Of a stretch of 45,389 bases of DNA, positions 1-9,247 are shown piece after piece. The DNA comes from Piscinibacter caeni (lineage in GTDB: Bacteria > Pseudomonadota > Gammaproteobacteria > Burkholderiales > Burkholderiaceae_C), in the NCBI GenBank assembly GCA_003265685.1, contig QJOU01000080.1:1-45389 (forward strand). The letters run 5' to 3'. A program made the translations under genes and the position numbers. How positions within the stretch are numbered: the stretch's first letter is position 1; the number at the start of each line of letters is the position of its first letter. The notes beneath the pieces are model-generated. The model saw nothing but the letters and a program-made list of their open reading frames with translations, did no database searches and was not told the DNA's origin.

Positions 1-1584
1 CCAGCGTGCCGCGCTGGCCAGCGCGTCCTGCTCGGCACGCGCGCGGTCGGGCGTGCCGTCACGCGCGATATTGGCGCGGCCGTCGGTCAGCAGCACGACC
101 AGCGGCGTGTCGCCGCGCCGGCGCGCCGCGTCGGCGACGACCCAGGCCGCGTCCAGCCCGGCCGCCAGCGGCGTGCCGCCACCGCCGGGCAGGCCGGCGA
201 GCGCACGCTTGGCGCGCGGCAACGACCGTGTCGGCGGCAGCAGCAGTTCGGCACCGGCAGCGCGGAACCCGAGCACCGCCACCTGGTCGCGCCGCACGTA
301 GCAGTCGGCCAGCAGCAGCTCGACCGCGCCCTTGGCCTCGGCCAGCCGGTGCAGCGCGGCCGAGCCCGAGGCATCGACCGCGAACACCGCGGTCGTGCGC
401 CGGTGCATCTGGTGGCGCGTGACGCGGAAGTCCTCGCGCCGCACCTGCACCGCGGCAGCACTGCGCGCCTCGCGCCGGCGCAGCGGCTGCCAGGGCGCCG
501 CCGCACGCAGGGTGTCGATCAGGTTCAGGCGTGCACCGCGGCGCGGCTCGCCGGCGAGGGTGCCGATCGGACGGCCGCGCAGCAGCGAGCGCTGCAGCGC
601 ACCGCGTTTGCCGGCCCCGCCGCGCGGGGCGCCGGACAGGCGCGCGATCTGCAGCTGCGCGAGCAGGCGCGGGTCGATCGAGGAACGCGCGGCCTCGATC
701 AGGCGGTCTTCCAGCGTGCCGGCCTCGACCGTCTCGTCACCGGCGTTCTCCCGGTCGGGCGCCTCGGTCGACTCGGGTGGCGGCGCCTCCTCGGGCGGCG
801 GTGCTGGCGGCAGGCGCATGGCCCGCGGCGCGAGCACCAGGCGGGCGGCGAGTTCGGCATCGCCCTGCTCGACCGAAGACCGCCCGGCCAGCGCTGCAGC
901 GGCACGCGCCACGCGCAATGCGAACCAGGGCGCGCGGCTGGAGGCGATGCCGAGTGCCTCGGCGGCGGCGCACAGGGCTTCCAGCGCCGCCTCGTCGGTG
1001 GGCAGCTGCGGCAGGCGTTCGCGCGCCGCGGCGACGGCCTCGGCCGTCCAGGGTGCGGACGGCCCGGCGTCGCGCCAGGACAGGCTGCTCAGGTCCAGCC
1101 GCAGCGCCAGCCGGTCGGCCAGCGCGGCAGGCGGCGGGTCGTCGCCCTCGACCCCTTCGTCGTAGGCCAGCAGGGCGAGCCGGGCGGGATCGCAGCGCGC
1201 GAAACCCTCGCGCGCGAGGCGCACCTCGCCGTCGTCCAGCACCGCGGCCAGGCGCGCCGCCAGCGCGGCGCCGAGCTGCTGGGCCTGCGGCACGCGCAGC
1301 AGACCGCCGTCGCACTCGGCCAGCAGGCCGCGCTGCGCCACCGGGCGTGCCAGGCGCAGCGTGGCGCCCAGGTCGAGGCCGCCGAGCAGGCGCTCGTCGC
1401 CGATGTGCGGCGGCAGCGTGCGCCAGGGCGTGCCGGACGGCAGCAGGCCGCGCAGCAGCGCCTCCCAGCGCTCGCGCAGGTCGGGTGAGAGCCCGCGCAG
1501 CAGCGCGCCCCCCAGGCCGGCCGGATCGACCGCCAGCAGCGCCGCTGCGTGCTGCGCGAGGCTCCAACCGGGCGCAATGTTCAT
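1..1584 (-). CDS. bchD: Magnesium chelatase subunit D (BchD), C-terminus cut by window edge
   Basis: This is subunit D of the ATP-dependent magnesium chelatase, which with BchI and BchH inserts Mg into protoporphyrin IX, the first committed step of bacteriochlorophyll synthesis. The visible 528 codons start at ATG 1584, which overlaps the bchI stop in an ATGA, so the two are translationally coupled. The N-terminal part is a degenerate AAA+ domain. An acidic, proline-rich linker lies near residues 250-285 (for example LPPAPPPEEAPPPE). It leads into a von Willebrand A domain whose MIDAS motif DASGS starts at residue 404 and is followed by a GGGGTPLAAGLDAA segment and LLTDGRAN. The frame is open to base 1, so the last several tens of residues lie outside the window. 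It is the second gene of a minus-strand operon that probably continues leftward into the photosynthesis cluster. The call is secure because of the bchI partner and the linker-plus-VWA architecture. Confidence 0.93.
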   Translation of the reverse strand, partial: MNIAPGWSLAQHAAALLAVDPAGLGGALLRGLSPDLRERWEALLRGLLPSGTPWRTLPPHIGDERLLGGLDLGATLRLARPVAQRGLLAECDGGLLRVPQAQQLGAALAARLAAVLDDGEVRLAREGFARCDPARLALLAYDEGVEGDDPPPAALADRLALRLDLSSLSWRDAGPSAPWTAEAVAAARERLPQLPTDEAALEALCAAAEALGIASSRAPWFALRVARAAAALAGRSSVEQGDAELAARLVLAPRAMRLPPAPPPEEAPPPESTEAPDRENAGDETVEAGTLEDRLIEAARSSIDPRLLAQLQIARLSGAPRGGAGKRGALQRSLLRGRPIGTLAGEPRRGARLNLIDTLRAAAPWQPLRRREARSAAAVQVRREDFRVTRHQMHRRTTAVFAVDASGSAALHRLAEAKGAVELLLADCYVRRDQVAVLGFRAAGAELLLPPTRSLPRAKRALAGLPGGGGTPLAAGLDAAWVVADAARRRGDTPLVVLLTDGRANIARDGTPDRARAEQDALASAARW

Positions 1585-2603
1585 GCCGGCAACTGCTCCG
1601 CCAGCACGCGCTCCACACGCGAGGTCGAGCCGGCTTCGTCGAGCGGGTCGCGGCGCAGGCGGTGGCGCAGCGCCGAAGCCGCGATGCGGCGCAGGTGGCC
1701 GGCATCGACCGTCGCGTCGCCGTCGAAGGCGGCCAGCGCGCGGGCGGCGCGAATCAGCGTCAGCTCGCCGCGCAGGCCGTCGGTGCCGACCGCCAGGCAG
1801 AGCTTGGAGGCCGCCTCGAGCACCGCGTCGGGCGTGTCGATGCTGCCGACCCGCTCGCGCGCCTTGACGATGCGGCGGCGCAGCTTGTCCTCCTCCTTCT
1901 GCCACTGGGCGACGAAGCCGGCCGGATCGCGCTCGAAACGGTCGCGCCGGCGCACCACCTCGATGCGCGTCGGCAGGTCGGTCGGCGTGCGCACCTCGAC
2001 CGAGAGGCCGAAGCGGTCGAGCAGCTGCGGGCGCAGCTCGCCTTCCTCCGGGTTGCCGCTGCCCACGAGCACGAAGCGCGCCGGGTGGCGCACCGACAGG
2101 CCCTCGCGCTCGACCACGTTCTCGCCCGAGGCGGCCACGTCGATCAGCAGGTCGACGAGATGGTCCTCGAGCAGGTTGACCTCGTCGATGTAGAGGAAGC
2201 CGCGGTTGGCGCGCGCCAGCAGGCCGGGCTCGAAGGCCTTGACGCCGTGTGCGAGCGCGCGCTCCAGGTCGAGTGCGCCGACCACGCGGTCTTCTGTCGC
2301 GCCGAGCGGCAGGTCGACCACCGGCACGCCGACCTTCTCGGTCTTCAGCGCGCGGCCGGCGCCGCGCCGGGCGGCGCACTCGCTGCACAGGCTGCCGAGC
2401 GGGTCGCAGTGGTAGGGGCAGCCGGCCACCGCGTTCATCTTCGGCAGCAGCGCCGCCAGCGCGCGCACCGCGGTGGACTTGCCGGTGCCGCGGTCGCCGA
2501 ACACCAGCACGCCGCCGACGCTCGCGTCGATCGCCGCGACGAGGATCGCGCGCTTCATCTCGTCCTGCCCGACGATCGCCGAGAACGGAAAGGTCCAGCC
2601 CAT
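1581..2603 (-). CDS. bchI: Magnesium chelatase ATPase subunit I (BchI)
   Basis: This 340-residue AAA+ ATPase drives Mg insertion into protoporphyrin IX together with BchD and BchH. The start is set at ATG 2603 (MGWTFPFSAIVGQDEMKRAI) because family members begin just before the FPFSAIVGQ motif; the frame is open 32 codons further upstream, but that stretch holds the operator. Walker A is GDRGTGKST at residues 36-44, Walker B is FLYIDEVNLL, and the sensor/arginine region reads VGSGNPEEGELRPQLLDRFG. A Cys-rich insert CPYHCDP...CSEC (residues 62-76) is typical of BchI. A GGGGAGCAGGG ribosome-binding region precedes the start. A PpsR-type dyad lies 25-42 bases upstream, suggesting oxygen- and redox-responsive repression. 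A perfect 14-bp GC palindrome at 2679-2692, between bfr and bchI, could insulate the two transcripts but has no U-tract. Confidence 0.96.
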   Translation of the reverse strand: MGWTFPFSAIVGQDEMKRAILVAAIDASVGGVLVFGDRGTGKSTAVRALAALLPKMNAVAGCPYHCDPLGSLCSECAARRGAGRALKTEKVGVPVVDLPLGATEDRVVGALDLERALAHGVKAFEPGLLARANRGFLYIDEVNLLEDHLVDLLIDVAASGENVVEREGLSVRHPARFVLVGSGNPEEGELRPQLLDRFGLSVEVRTPTDLPTRIEVVRRRDRFERDPAGFVAQWQKEEDKLRRRIVKARERVGSIDTPDAVLEAASKLCLAVGTDGLRGELTLIRAARALAAFDGDATVDAGHLRRIAASALRHRLRRDPLDEAGSTSRVERVLAEQLPA

Positions 2604-2627
2604 CGCCCTGCTCCCCGGCCGCGCCGC

Positions 2628-2645
2628 TGTCAGGACATCCTGACA
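2628..2645. promoter_or_regulatory. PpsR/CrtJ-type operator upstream of bchI
   Basis: The sequence TGTCAGGACATCCTGACA fits the PpsR/CrtJ consensus TGT-N12-ACA exactly and is an almost perfect 18-bp dyad, mismatched only in the central two bases. It lies in the 105-base gap upstream of bchI. PpsR/CrtJ is the established aerobic repressor of bch and crt genes in purple bacteria. Binding here is inferred from sequence only. Confidence 0.8.
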
Positions 2646-2653
2646 ATCGATAC

Positions 2654-2671
2654 TGCCTTTGCCGGGTGACA
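2654..2671. promoter_or_regulatory. Second, degenerate PpsR/CrtJ half of a tandem operator
   Basis: TGCCTTTGCCGGGTGACA keeps one exact arm (ACA) and a one-base-off arm (TGC for TGT) around a 12-base core. It is 8 bases from the perfect site at 2628-2645, the spacing known for cooperative CrtJ/PpsR binding at bch promoters. The match is weak on its own; the spacing is the main support. Confidence 0.45.
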
Positions 2672-2708
2672 CTTTACCGCGGCGCGCGCCGCGCACCAAT
2701 CAGGACCG

Positions 2709-3185
2709 TCAGCTGCCGCTGCCCATCTGCGACTGCAGCCAGTTCGGCTCGCCGACCTTGGCCACCAGCTCGATCTGCGTCTCGAGGTGGTCGATGTGCT
2801 CCTCGGTGTCCTCCAGGATGCCCTCGAGGATCTCGCGCGAGACGTAGTCGCGCACGCTCTCGCAGTGGGCGATGGCCTCCTTCAGCACGACCAGCGAGCC
2901 CTGCTCGAGCTTCAGGTCGCAGGCGAGGATCTCGACCGCGGATTCGCCGATCAGCAGCTTGCCCAGGTCCTGCAGGTTGGGCAGGCCCTCGAGCATGAGG
3001 ATGCGGTCGACCAGCTTGTCCGCATGCTTCATCTCCTCGATGGATTCCTCGTACTCGTGCTTGGCCATGCGCTCGAAGCCCCAGTTCTTCAGCATGCGGT
3101 AGTGCAGGAAGTACTGGTTGATGGCCGTGAGTTCGTTCTTGAGCTGCTTGTTCAGGTGCTCCAGGACCTTGGCGTCGCCTTGCAT
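2709..3185 (-). CDS. bfr: Bacterioferritin
   Basis: This 158-residue iron-storage protein forms the haem-containing 24-mer ferritin shell. The start is ATG 3185 ([15 protein letters not shown]), the family's usual N-terminus. By register with E. coli Bfr, the ferroxidase ligands E18, E51, H54, E94 and H130 and the haem-binding M52 are all present, but position 127, normally Glu, is Thr in the stretch EDTEEHID. That could alter one iron site or mark the subunit as one of a heteromeric pair. The gene is divergent from aat, with about 80 bases between the chosen starts. No bacterioferritin-associated ferredoxin gene is adjacent. Confidence 0.95.
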   Translation of the reverse strand: MQGDAKVLEHLNKQLKNELTAINQYFLHYRMLKNWGFERMAKHEYEESIEEMKHADKLVDRILMLEGLPNLQDLGKLLIGESAVEILACDLKLEQGSLVVLKEAIAHCESVRDYVSREILEGILEDTEEHIDHLETQIELVAKVGEPNWLQSQMGSGS

Positions 3186-3264
3186 GGCCGTTCCTTCCGA
3201 TTTCGAAACGGGGCCGATTGTCGCGCGATACCATGGCCGCATCGCATTTCCCGCCACCGCCGAC

Positions 3265-4029
3265 GTGATCGCCTGGCTGCGCAGCCCGCTCGACACCCTG
3301 CCCGACACGCGCCGGGCATTGCCGGCCGGCTCGGACGCACCGGGCCTGCTGGCCGCCGGCGGCGAGCTGACACCGCAGCGCCTGGCCGAGGCCTACTCGA
3401 AGGGTGTGTTCCCCTGGTACAGCGAGGGCCAGCCGGTGCTGTGGTGGTCGCCCGACCCGCGCATGGTGCTGCTGCCCGAGGAGTTCCGCCTCAAGCGCTC
3501 GTTGCGCAAGACGATCGCGAAGTTCATCCGCACGCCCGGCTGCGAGATCCGCATCGACCACGATGTCGCCCGCGTGATCCGCGCCTGCGCGCTCACCCCG
3601 CGCGAGGGCCAGGACGGCACCTGGATCGTGCCGGCCATGGTCGAGGCCTACCTGCGCTGGCACCGCCTCGGTGCGGTGCACAGCGTCGAGACCTGGATGG
3701 ACGGCGAGCTCGCCGGGGGCCTGTACGGCGTCAACCTCGGGCGCATGTTCTTCGGCGAGTCGATGTTCTCGCACCGCACCGACGCCTCCAAGATCGCGCT
3801 GGCCGCGCTGGTGTGCTTCTGCCGCGAGCACGGCATCGGGATGATCGACTGCCAGCAGCGCACCGGCCACCTCGCCTCGCTGGGCGGGCGCGAGCTGCCG
3901 CGCCCCGAGTTCGAGCGTCGCCTGTCCCATGCCCTGGGGGCCGGCGCGGTGACCCCTTGGACCTATGATGTGTCCTTCTGGCGGCACCTGGGGCTCGGCC
4001 CCGCCGCCGCGCAGGATCCCGGCCCGTGA
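3265..4029 (+). CDS. aat: Leucyl/phenylalanyl-tRNA--protein transferase
   Basis: Aat transfers Leu or Phe from tRNA to proteins with N-terminal Arg or Lys, creating type 2 N-degrons for ClpS/ClpAP. Family motifs are clear: [20 protein letters not shown] followed by [19 protein letters not shown], then [18 protein letters not shown] and [17 protein letters not shown]. The start is set at GTG 3265 because the conserved region begins immediately after it ([12 protein letters not shown]). An in-frame ATG at 3184 would give a 27-residue extension overlapping the bfr start and unlike the family. The resulting 254 residues are slightly longer than E. coli Aat because of an Ala/Pro-rich C-terminal tail. 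Its TGA overlaps the GTG of the next gene, forming a two-gene N-degron operon. Confidence 0.93.
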   Translation: MIAWLRSPLDTLPDTRRALPAGSDAPGLLAAGGELTPQRLAEAYSKGVFPWYSEGQPVLWWSPDPRMVLLPEEFRLKRSLRKTIAKFIRTPGCEIRIDHDVARVIRACALTPREGQDGTWIVPAMVEAYLRWHRLGAVHSVETWMDGELAGGLYGVNLGRMFFGESMFSHRTDASKIALAALVCFCREHGIGMIDCQQRTGHLASLGGRELPRPEFERRLSHALGAGAVTPWTYDVSFWRHLGLGPAAAQDPGP

Positions 4030-4775
4030 CGCACCCGAAAGAGCTCCCGCTCGCCTCGCTCCAGTTCTACGCGACTGCGCCCTACCCGTGCAGCTACATG
4101 GCCGGGCGCATGGCCCGCTCGCAGGTCGCCACGCCCAGCCACCTGATCCATGCCGACGCCTACTCGGGCCTGGTGGCCAACGGCTTCCGGCGCAGCGGCA
4201 TGTTCACCTACCGGCCCTACTGTGACGGCTGCCGCGCCTGCGTGCCGCTGCGCGTGCCGGTGGCCGGCTTCGAGCCCACGCGCAGCCAGCGCCGCGCCTG
4301 GAAGCAGCACGCCACGCTGCAGGCCCGCGTGCTGCGCCTGTGTTTCGTGCCCGAGCATTACCAGCTCTACCTGCGCTACCAGGCCGGGCGCCACAGCGGC
4401 GGCGGCATGGACCACGACAGCATCGACCAGTACACCCAGTTCCTGCTGCAGAGCCGGGTCAACTCGCGCCTGGTCGAGTTCCGCGAACCCTCGGCCCAGG
4501 GCCCCGGTGCGCTGAAGATGGTCTCGATCCTGGACATCCTCAACGACGGGCTGTCGGCCGTCTACACCTTCTTCGAGCCGGAGCCGCGCACCAGCTACGG
4601 CACCTACAACATCCTGTGGCAGATCGAGCAGACCCGCGCGCTGCGCCTGCCGCATGTCTACCTCGGCTACTGGATCGCCGGCAGCGACAAGATGGCCTAC
4701 AAGGCTCAGTTCGGCCCGCACGAGCTGTTGCTGGACGGCCGCTGGCAGCGCCCGGACGGCGCGCCCCACCCCTGA
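4026..4775 (+). CDS. bpt: Aspartate/glutamate leucyltransferase (Bpt), arginyltransferase family
   Basis: Bpt transfers Leu to proteins with N-terminal Asp or Glu, complementing Aat in the bacterial N-end rule pathway. The 249-residue protein has the ATE-family N-terminal motif [16 protein letters not shown], the Cys cluster [14 protein letters not shown] and the C-terminal catalytic region [20 protein letters not shown] followed by [10 protein letters not shown]. The start is GTG 4026, overlapping the aat stop by four bases (GTGA), so the two are probably translationally coupled. The aat-bpt order is common in proteobacteria. The older symbol ate is also used for this family. Confidence 0.93.
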   Translation: MTHPKELPLASLQFYATAPYPCSYMAGRMARSQVATPSHLIHADAYSGLVANGFRRSGMFTYRPYCDGCRACVPLRVPVAGFEPTRSQRRAWKQHATLQARVLRLCFVPEHYQLYLRYQAGRHSGGGMDHDSIDQYTQFLLQSRVNSRLVEFREPSAQGPGALKMVSILDILNDGLSAVYTFFEPEPRTSYGTYNILWQIEQTRALRLPHVYLGYWIAGSDKMAYKAQFGPHELLLDGRWQRPDGAPHP

Positions 4776-4798
4776 GCGCGGGGGGCCCCGGGCCGACC

Positions 4799-4820
4799 AT
4801 AACGCCGGCATAACGCCGGC
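4799..4820 (+). repeat. Two tandem 11-bp direct repeats
   Basis: The unit ATAACGCCGGC occurs twice head to tail in the gap between bpt and the RTX gene. It may be a binding site or chance; it has no hairpin or U-tract that would make a terminator. Confidence 0.5.
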
Positions 4821-4870
4821 CTCGGTACAACCTTCCTCGAGCGGCGCGTGGCGCCGGAGGAGGGACACCG

Positions 4871-7800
4871 ATGAGCGACTTCACCTTCAGCGCACTGGCC
4901 AACGGCACGCACCTGAGCTTCGACCCGGGCGTCGACGTCCTGGTCTTCGATGCGCTGTCGATCAGCGCCGGCGAGGTGCGCCTCGCGGTTTCCGGCGCCA
5001 ACCTCTCGCTGACCGCCGCCGGCAAGACCGTCTGGCTGGACAACCTGAGCTGGGGCCAGGTCAGCTTCGAGAACCTCAGCTTCGCCGACGGCAGCGTGCT
5101 GCTGTTCGGCGACGGCACTGGCGACAGCTTCCACGACGCCTACGGCCAGTACTACACGCTGACCGACTCGACGGTCGGCAACCAGATCTGGGGCCTGGGC
5201 GGCGCCGACCTGGTGACCACCGGCAGCGGCGCGGACTGGATCGTCGGCAACGTCGCGCTGGCGCCGCTCAACCACGTCAGCCGCGACGGCAGCGCCGGCG
5301 CGCCGACCGGCAGCTCGCACGCCTCGGTCAGCGCCGACGGGCGCTACGTGGCCTTCGACGGCAACTGGAGCAGCTTCGGCAACACCGCCAGCGGCCCGGT
5401 GGTCAAGGACATGGTGACCGGCAACTTCAGCGACGAGCACCGCAGCGCGACCGGCGTCGCCGGCAACAGCGGTGCCGGTTCGACGGTGATCTCGGCGGAC
5501 GGCAACGTGGTCGCGTTCCTGGCCGCCTCGTCCAACCTGGTGCCGGGCCCCGCAAGCGGCGCGCTGTACGACATCTACGTGTCCGACCCGCACGGCACGG
5601 AGATCGTTCGCGCTTCCACCGGCACCGGCGGCGCACTCGCCACGGACGGACGTTCGCTGAACCCGGATCTCTCCGGCACCGGCCGCTACGTCGTCTTCGA
5701 GAGCACGACCTCCAGCTTCGCCGCCGGAGGCTCGACCAGCCAGACCGACATCTTCCTGAAGGACCTGGCCACCGACACCACCACACGCATCTCCACCAGC
5801 CTCGCCGGCACCGACGGCAACGGCGAGAGCATCAACGCACGCGTCTCGGCCGACGGCGACTACGTGGTGTTCCAGAGCGAGGCCAGCAACCTGACCAGCG
5901 GCGACAACAATGGCTACAGCGACATCTTCCTGTGGAGCGCCGCGACCGGGACGCTGACCAACCTGACCAAGGGCCTCGCGCCGGTCTCCAACCCGAACAA
6001 CGGCAACGTCAAGGCCGACGTGGCCTACAACGGCGACGAGAACGCGATCGTGGTGTTCGAGACCGGCCGCAACCTGGTCGCCGCGGACACCTCCAACGGC
6101 ACCGACATCTACGCGCTGAACTTCAAGACCGGCGAGCTTCAACTCGTCTCGTCGAAGGAGGACGGCAGCGGCGTGAGCCTCTCGAGCGAAGACGCCTCAA
6201 TCTCCGACGACGGCCGCTGGGTCGTCTTCACGAGCTATTCCGACCAGCTGGTCGACGGCGACAGCAACGGCACGCGCGACATCTTCGTCAAGGACCTGTA
6301 CACCGGCCGCATCGCGCTGGTCTCGACCTCGGCCGCCGGCGTGGCCGGCAACGGACCGAGCACGCATGCGCAGGTCTCGTCGGGCGGAGACTGGATCGTC
6401 TTCGAGAGCTCGGCGACCAACCTCGCCGCGACCGACGCCAACGGCAGCTTCACGGACGTGTTCCGCGTCGCCAACCCGCTTCTGGTGGACACGCTGCAGG
6501 GCGGCGCGGGCAACGACACCTACGTGATCAGCCGCAACGACGTGATCATCGAGGCCGCCAAGGGCGGCACCGACACCGTGCAGGCCTCGATCAGCTACAC
6601 GCTCGGCGCCAACCTCGAGAACCTGACGCTGACCGGCACCGCCAACCTCGCCGGCACCGGCAACGCGCTGGCCAACGTGATCACCGGCAACTCGGGCAAC
6701 AACCGCTTGAACGGCGCCGCCGGCGTCGACACCGTGTCGTACGCCAATGCCACGGCGGCGGTGACGGTGAACCTCTCGCTGACCACCGCGCAGGCCACCG
6801 GCTTCGGCAACGACACGCTGCTGAACTTCGAGAACGTGATCGGCTCGCGCTACAACGACAGGCTGACCGGCAACGCGCTCGCCAACCGGCTCGATGGCGG
6901 GCTCGGCAACGACACGCTGACCGGCGGGGCAGGCAACGACACCTACGTCGTCAACGCGGCGGGCGACGTCATCGTCGAGGGCGCGGGTGCCGGCACCGAC
7001 AGCGTGATCAGCAGCATCACCTGGACACTCCAGCCCACGCTCGAGAACCTCACGCTGACCGGCAGCGCGGCCATCAACGGCAACGGCAACAGCGCCGCCA
7101 ACGTGCTGACCGGCAACGCCGGCAACAACTCGATGAACGCGGGCGCCGGCAACGACACCGTGAACGGCGGCGCCGGCAACGACAGCCTGACCGGCAGCAC
7201 GGGCGACGACCGGCTCGATGGCGGCACCGGCAACGACACGCTGGTCGGCGGTGAGGGCAGCGACACGTACATCGTCGACAGCAGCGCGGACGTCACCTCC
7301 GAGACCGGCACGACCGCGGGCAACATCGACAGCGTGATCTCGTCGGTCAGCTGGACGCTGCAGGGCACGCTCGAGAACCTGACGCTCACCGGCACGACCG
7401 CCGTGCGCTGCAACGGCAACAGCGTCGCCAACCGGCTGACTGGCAATGCCGCGGCCAACACCATCGACGCCGGGGCCGGCAACGACACGGTGAACGGCGG
7501 CGCCGGCAACGACACCATCACCGGCAGCCTCGGGAACGATTCGCTGACCGGCGGCACCGGCAGCGACACGTTCCGCTTCAACGGCACGACCGGCAGCGAC
7601 ACGATCACCGACTTCACCAGCGGCACCGACAAGCTGCAGTTCAGCCAGAGCTTCCTGAAGGTCGGCGACGGCGACCTGCTGGTCGAAGGCGGCGTGCTGC
7701 GCGCGGCGCCGGGCGGCTTCTCGGCCAGTGCCGAGCTGGTGATCTTCACCGCCAACGCCGCCTCGCTGACCACCGCCGGCGCAGCCGCGGCGATCGGCTC

Positions 7801-7987
7801 GGCCACCGCGGCCTACGCGGCCGACCGCACGGCGCTGTTCGTGGTCGACAACGGCACGAACTCCGGGGTGTTCCTGTTCCACTCGGCGGACGGCAACGCG
7901 GCCGTCTCGGCGAGCGAGCTGACGCTGCTGGCGACGCTGAACGGCACCCCCAGCACGGTGATCGGCGACTACGTCTTCTCGGTCTGA
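4871..7987 (+). CDS. Secreted RTX calcium-binding protein with beta-propeller-like N-terminal half
   Basis: This 1038-residue acidic protein is probably exported by a type I system: it has no N-terminal signal peptide and carries C-terminal RTX repeats. Residues about 130-540 hold at least six repeats of the form xYVVFxSxxSNL...DIFxxDxxTG ([36 protein letters not shown]), resembling TolB/WD40-type blades. From residue 544 there are 12 RTX nonapeptides (GGAGNDTYV type) in four blocks, separated by three copies of a module containing LENLTLTG. The final 80 residues ([17 protein letters not shown]...[10 protein letters not shown]) resemble the C-terminal domain seen in other RTX proteins. A strong GGAGGAGGG ribosome-binding site precedes ATG 4871. 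One Cys occurs in the third LENLTLTG module, unusual for RTX proteins. No hlyB/hlyD/tolC homologue is present here. The target and role are unknown. Confidence 0.88.
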   Translation: MSDFTFSALANGTHLSFDPGVDVLVFDALSISAGEVRLAVSGANLSLTAAGKTVWLDNLSWGQVSFENLSFADGSVLLFGDGTGDSFHDAYGQYYTLTDSTVGNQIWGLGGADLVTTGSGADWIVGNVALAPLNHVSRDGSAGAPTGSSHASVSADGRYVAFDGNWSSFGNTASGPVVKDMVTGNFSDEHRSATGVAGNSGAGSTVISADGNVVAFLAASSNLVPGPASGALYDIYVSDPHGTEIVRASTGTGGALATDGRSLNPDLSGTGRYVVFESTTSSFAAGGSTSQTDIFLKDLATDTTTRISTSLAGTDGNGESINARVSADGDYVVFQSEASNLTSGDNNGYSDIFLWSAATGTLTNLTKGLAPVSNPNNGNVKADVAYNGDENAIVVFETGRNLVAADTSNGTDIYALNFKTGELQLVSSKEDGSGVSLSSEDASISDDGRWVVFTSYSDQLVDGDSNGTRDIFVKDLYTGRIALVSTSAAGVAGNGPSTHAQVSSGGDWIVFESSATNLAATDANGSFTDVFRVANPLLVDTLQGGAGNDTYVISRNDVIIEAAKGGTDTVQASISYTLGANLENLTLTGTANLAGTGNALANVITGNSGNNRLNGAAGVDTVSYANATAAVTVNLSLTTAQATGFGNDTLLNFENVIGSRYNDRLTGNALANRLDGGLGNDTLTGGAGNDTYVVNAAGDVIVEGAGAGTDSVISSITWTLQPTLENLTLTGSAAINGNGNSAANVLTGNAGNNSMNAGAGNDTVNGGAGNDSLTGSTGDDRLDGGTGNDTLVGGEGSDTYIVDSSADVTSETGTTAGNIDSVISSVSWTLQGTLENLTLTGTTAVRCNGNSVANRLTGNAAANTIDAGAGNDTVNGGAGNDTITGSLGNDSLTGGTGSDTFRFNGTTGSDTITDFTSGTDKLQFSQSFLKVGDGDLLVEGGVLRAAPGGFSASAELVIFTANAASLTTAGAAAAIGSATAAYAADRTALFVVDNGTNSGVFLFHSADGNAAVSASELTLLATLNGTPSTVIGDYVFSV
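6500..7576 (+). repeat. RTX nonapeptide repeat region, 12 units with three spacer modules
   Basis: In the RTX protein this stretch codes for GGxGxDxxx nonapeptides grouped 1, 2, 5 and 4, which bind Ca2+ in parallel beta-rolls after export. Three about 48-residue modules (core LENLTLTG, then GN-rich LTGNxxNN) separate the groups. Repeats are imperfect at the DNA level, so this is an old protein repeat, not a recent tandem duplication. Confidence 0.88.
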
Positions 7988-9099
7988 ATGCCGAGCCGGC
8001 GCAGCACCTCGTCGGCGATCGCGAGGCTGGCGGTGAGCCCGGGCGACTCGATGCCGAACAGGTTCAGCAGCCCGGCGATGCCGTGCTCGGCCGGGCCCTG
8101 CAGCACGAAGTCCGCGGCCGGAGCATCGGGCCCGCCGAGCTTGGGCCGCACGCCGCTGTAGGCCGGCTGTAGCGCGCCGTCGGGCAGCGCCGGCCAGTAG
8201 CGCCGGATCTCGGCGTAGAAGGCGTCGCCGCGCGCCGGGTCGACGCGGTAGTCGATCGCATCCGGGTCGCCCGCCGGCAGCCATTGCACGTCCGGGCCGA
8301 AGCGGGCCTGGCCGGCGAGATCGAGCGTCAGGTGCACGCCCAGGCCGGCGGCCTCGGGCACCGGGTAGATCAGGCGCGAGAACGGTGCGCGCCCGGCGAG
8401 CGCGAAGTAGTTGCCCTTGGCGTGCCGGCCCTGCGGGCAATGGGCTGGGGCGAGGCCCTGCGTCGCCGCCGCGAGCCCCGGTGCCCACAGCCCGGCGGCA
8501 TTGACCACCACGCGGGCAGCCAGCTCCATCGGCGCCTCGCCGCCCACGGCCACCACGTGCGCCGAGGTGCCCGTGCGCACCCCGAGCGCCGGCGAACACA
8601 GGGCCAGCGCGCCGCCGGCCGCCTCGAGATCGCCCTGCAGCGCGAGCATCAGCCCGTGGCTGTCGACGATGCCGGTCTCGGGCGACTCGAGCGCGGCCAC
8701 GCACTGCAAGGCGGGCTCGAGCGCGCGCGCCGCCTCGGCCGACAGCTCGCGCAGCGCCACGCCGTTGGCGGCCGCGGCACGCCGGGTCGCCTCGAGCCTG
8801 GGGCGCTGCGCCTCCGAGGTGGCGACGACCAGCTTGCCGCAGCGCCACACGGCCACGCCGTGCTCGGCGCAGAACGCATACAGCTGCTGCCGCCCCTGCA
8901 CGCACAGTCGCGCCTTCAGCGAACCGGCCGGGTAGTAGATGCCCGCGTGCACCACCTCGCTGTTGCGCGAGCTGGTGCCGGTGCCGATCGCGTTGGCGCG
9001 CTCGAGCACGATGGTCTCGAGCCCGGCACGCGCCAGCGCACGGCCGGTGGCCAGGCCGACGACGCCGGCGCCGATCACGACCGCATCGACCTGGTCCAT
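7969..9099 (-). CDS. FAD-dependent oxidoreductase, L-2-hydroxyglutarate dehydrogenase (LhgO)-like
   Basis: This 376-residue DAO-family flavoprotein has an N-terminal FAD-binding motif [20 protein letters not shown]. The LhgO-like signature follows: [20 protein letters not shown] with [10 protein letters not shown], then [11 protein letters not shown] and later [12 protein letters not shown]. Relatives oxidise L-2-hydroxyglutarate or other 2-hydroxy acids and pass electrons to the quinone pool. The substrate here is inferred only from family resemblance; glycerol-3-phosphate or other alpha-hydroxyacid oxidases share the fold. The C-terminal end overlaps the RTX gene end by 19 bases in convergent orientation. 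It lies just beyond the tRNA-Val terminator, so its promoter must be in or very near that terminator, or transcription relies on read-through. Confidence 0.82.
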   Translation of the reverse strand: MDQVDAVVIGAGVVGLATGRALARAGLETIVLERANAIGTGTSSRNSEVVHAGIYYPAGSLKARLCVQGRQQLYAFCAEHGVAVWRCGKLVVATSEAQRPRLEATRRAAAANGVALRELSAEAARALEPALQCVAALESPETGIVDSHGLMLALQGDLEAAGGALALCSPALGVRTGTSAHVVAVGGEAPMELAARVVVNAAGLWAPGLAAATQGLAPAHCPQGRHAKGNYFALAGRAPFSRLIYPVPEAAGLGVHLTLDLAGQARFGPDVQWLPAGDPDAIDYRVDPARGDAFYAEIRRYWPALPDGALQPAYSGVRPKLGGPDAPAADFVLQGPAEHGIAGLLNLFGIESPGLTASLAIADEVLRRLGIQTEKT

Positions 9100-9117
9100 G
9101 GCTTTGACCTGCGCAAG

Positions 9118-9142
9118 AAAAACGGCCGGGGGAACCGGCCGT
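9118..9142 (-). terminator. Rho-independent terminator after tRNA-Val
   Basis: On the minus strand an 8-bp GC-rich stem (ACGGCCGG with its complement, bases 9122-9129 paired with 9135-9142) and a 5-base loop are followed by a run of U (bases 9118-9122). It sits 17 bases past the tRNA CCA end and is a standard intrinsic terminator. Confidence 0.85.
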
Positions 9143-9158
9143 GTTTCGGGGGAATGTC

Positions 9159-9233
9159 TGGTGGGCGGCGAGGGTTTCGAACCCCCGACCCCCGCAGTGT
9201 GAATGCGATGCTCTACCCCTGAGCTAGCCGCCC
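9159..9233 (-). tRNA. tRNA-Val (anticodon CAC)
   Basis: The gene reads GGGCGGC (acceptor), a GCTC/GAGC D-arm, a TCGCA/TGCGG anticodon stem with loop TTCACAC, a T-arm with loop TTCGAAA, the acceptor strand GCCGCCC, discriminator A and an encoded CCA. Anticodon CAC reads the valine codon GUG, heavily used in this GC-rich genome. It starts 14 bases after the dnaQ stop codon on the same strand, so it is probably processed from the dnaQ transcript or driven by a promoter inside dnaQ. The intrinsic terminator at 9118-9142 ends the unit. Confidence 0.96.
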
Positions 9234-9247
9234 AGACAAGCCTCGCA

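Noticed and set aside
2679..2692. GC palindrome as an intrinsic terminator for bfr
   Set aside because: The 14-bp palindrome is perfect, but no U-tract follows on either strand.
3184..3264. ATG 3184 as the start of aat
   Set aside because: It would overlap the bfr start and add 27 residues with no family similarity, replacing the divergent promoter region.
6500..7576. The repetitive tract as a CRISPR or DNA-level tandem repeat
   Set aside because: Repeats are in-frame 27-base protein units with many synonymous differences and no spacer structure; they are RTX nonapeptides.
6197..8905. A minus-strand open frame of about 900 codons across the RTX gene and the oxidoreductase
   Set aside because: It is low-complexity Ala/Gly/Arg/Val antisense to RTX repeats and runs out of frame through the oxidoreductase gene, whose true frame has a clean FAD motif.
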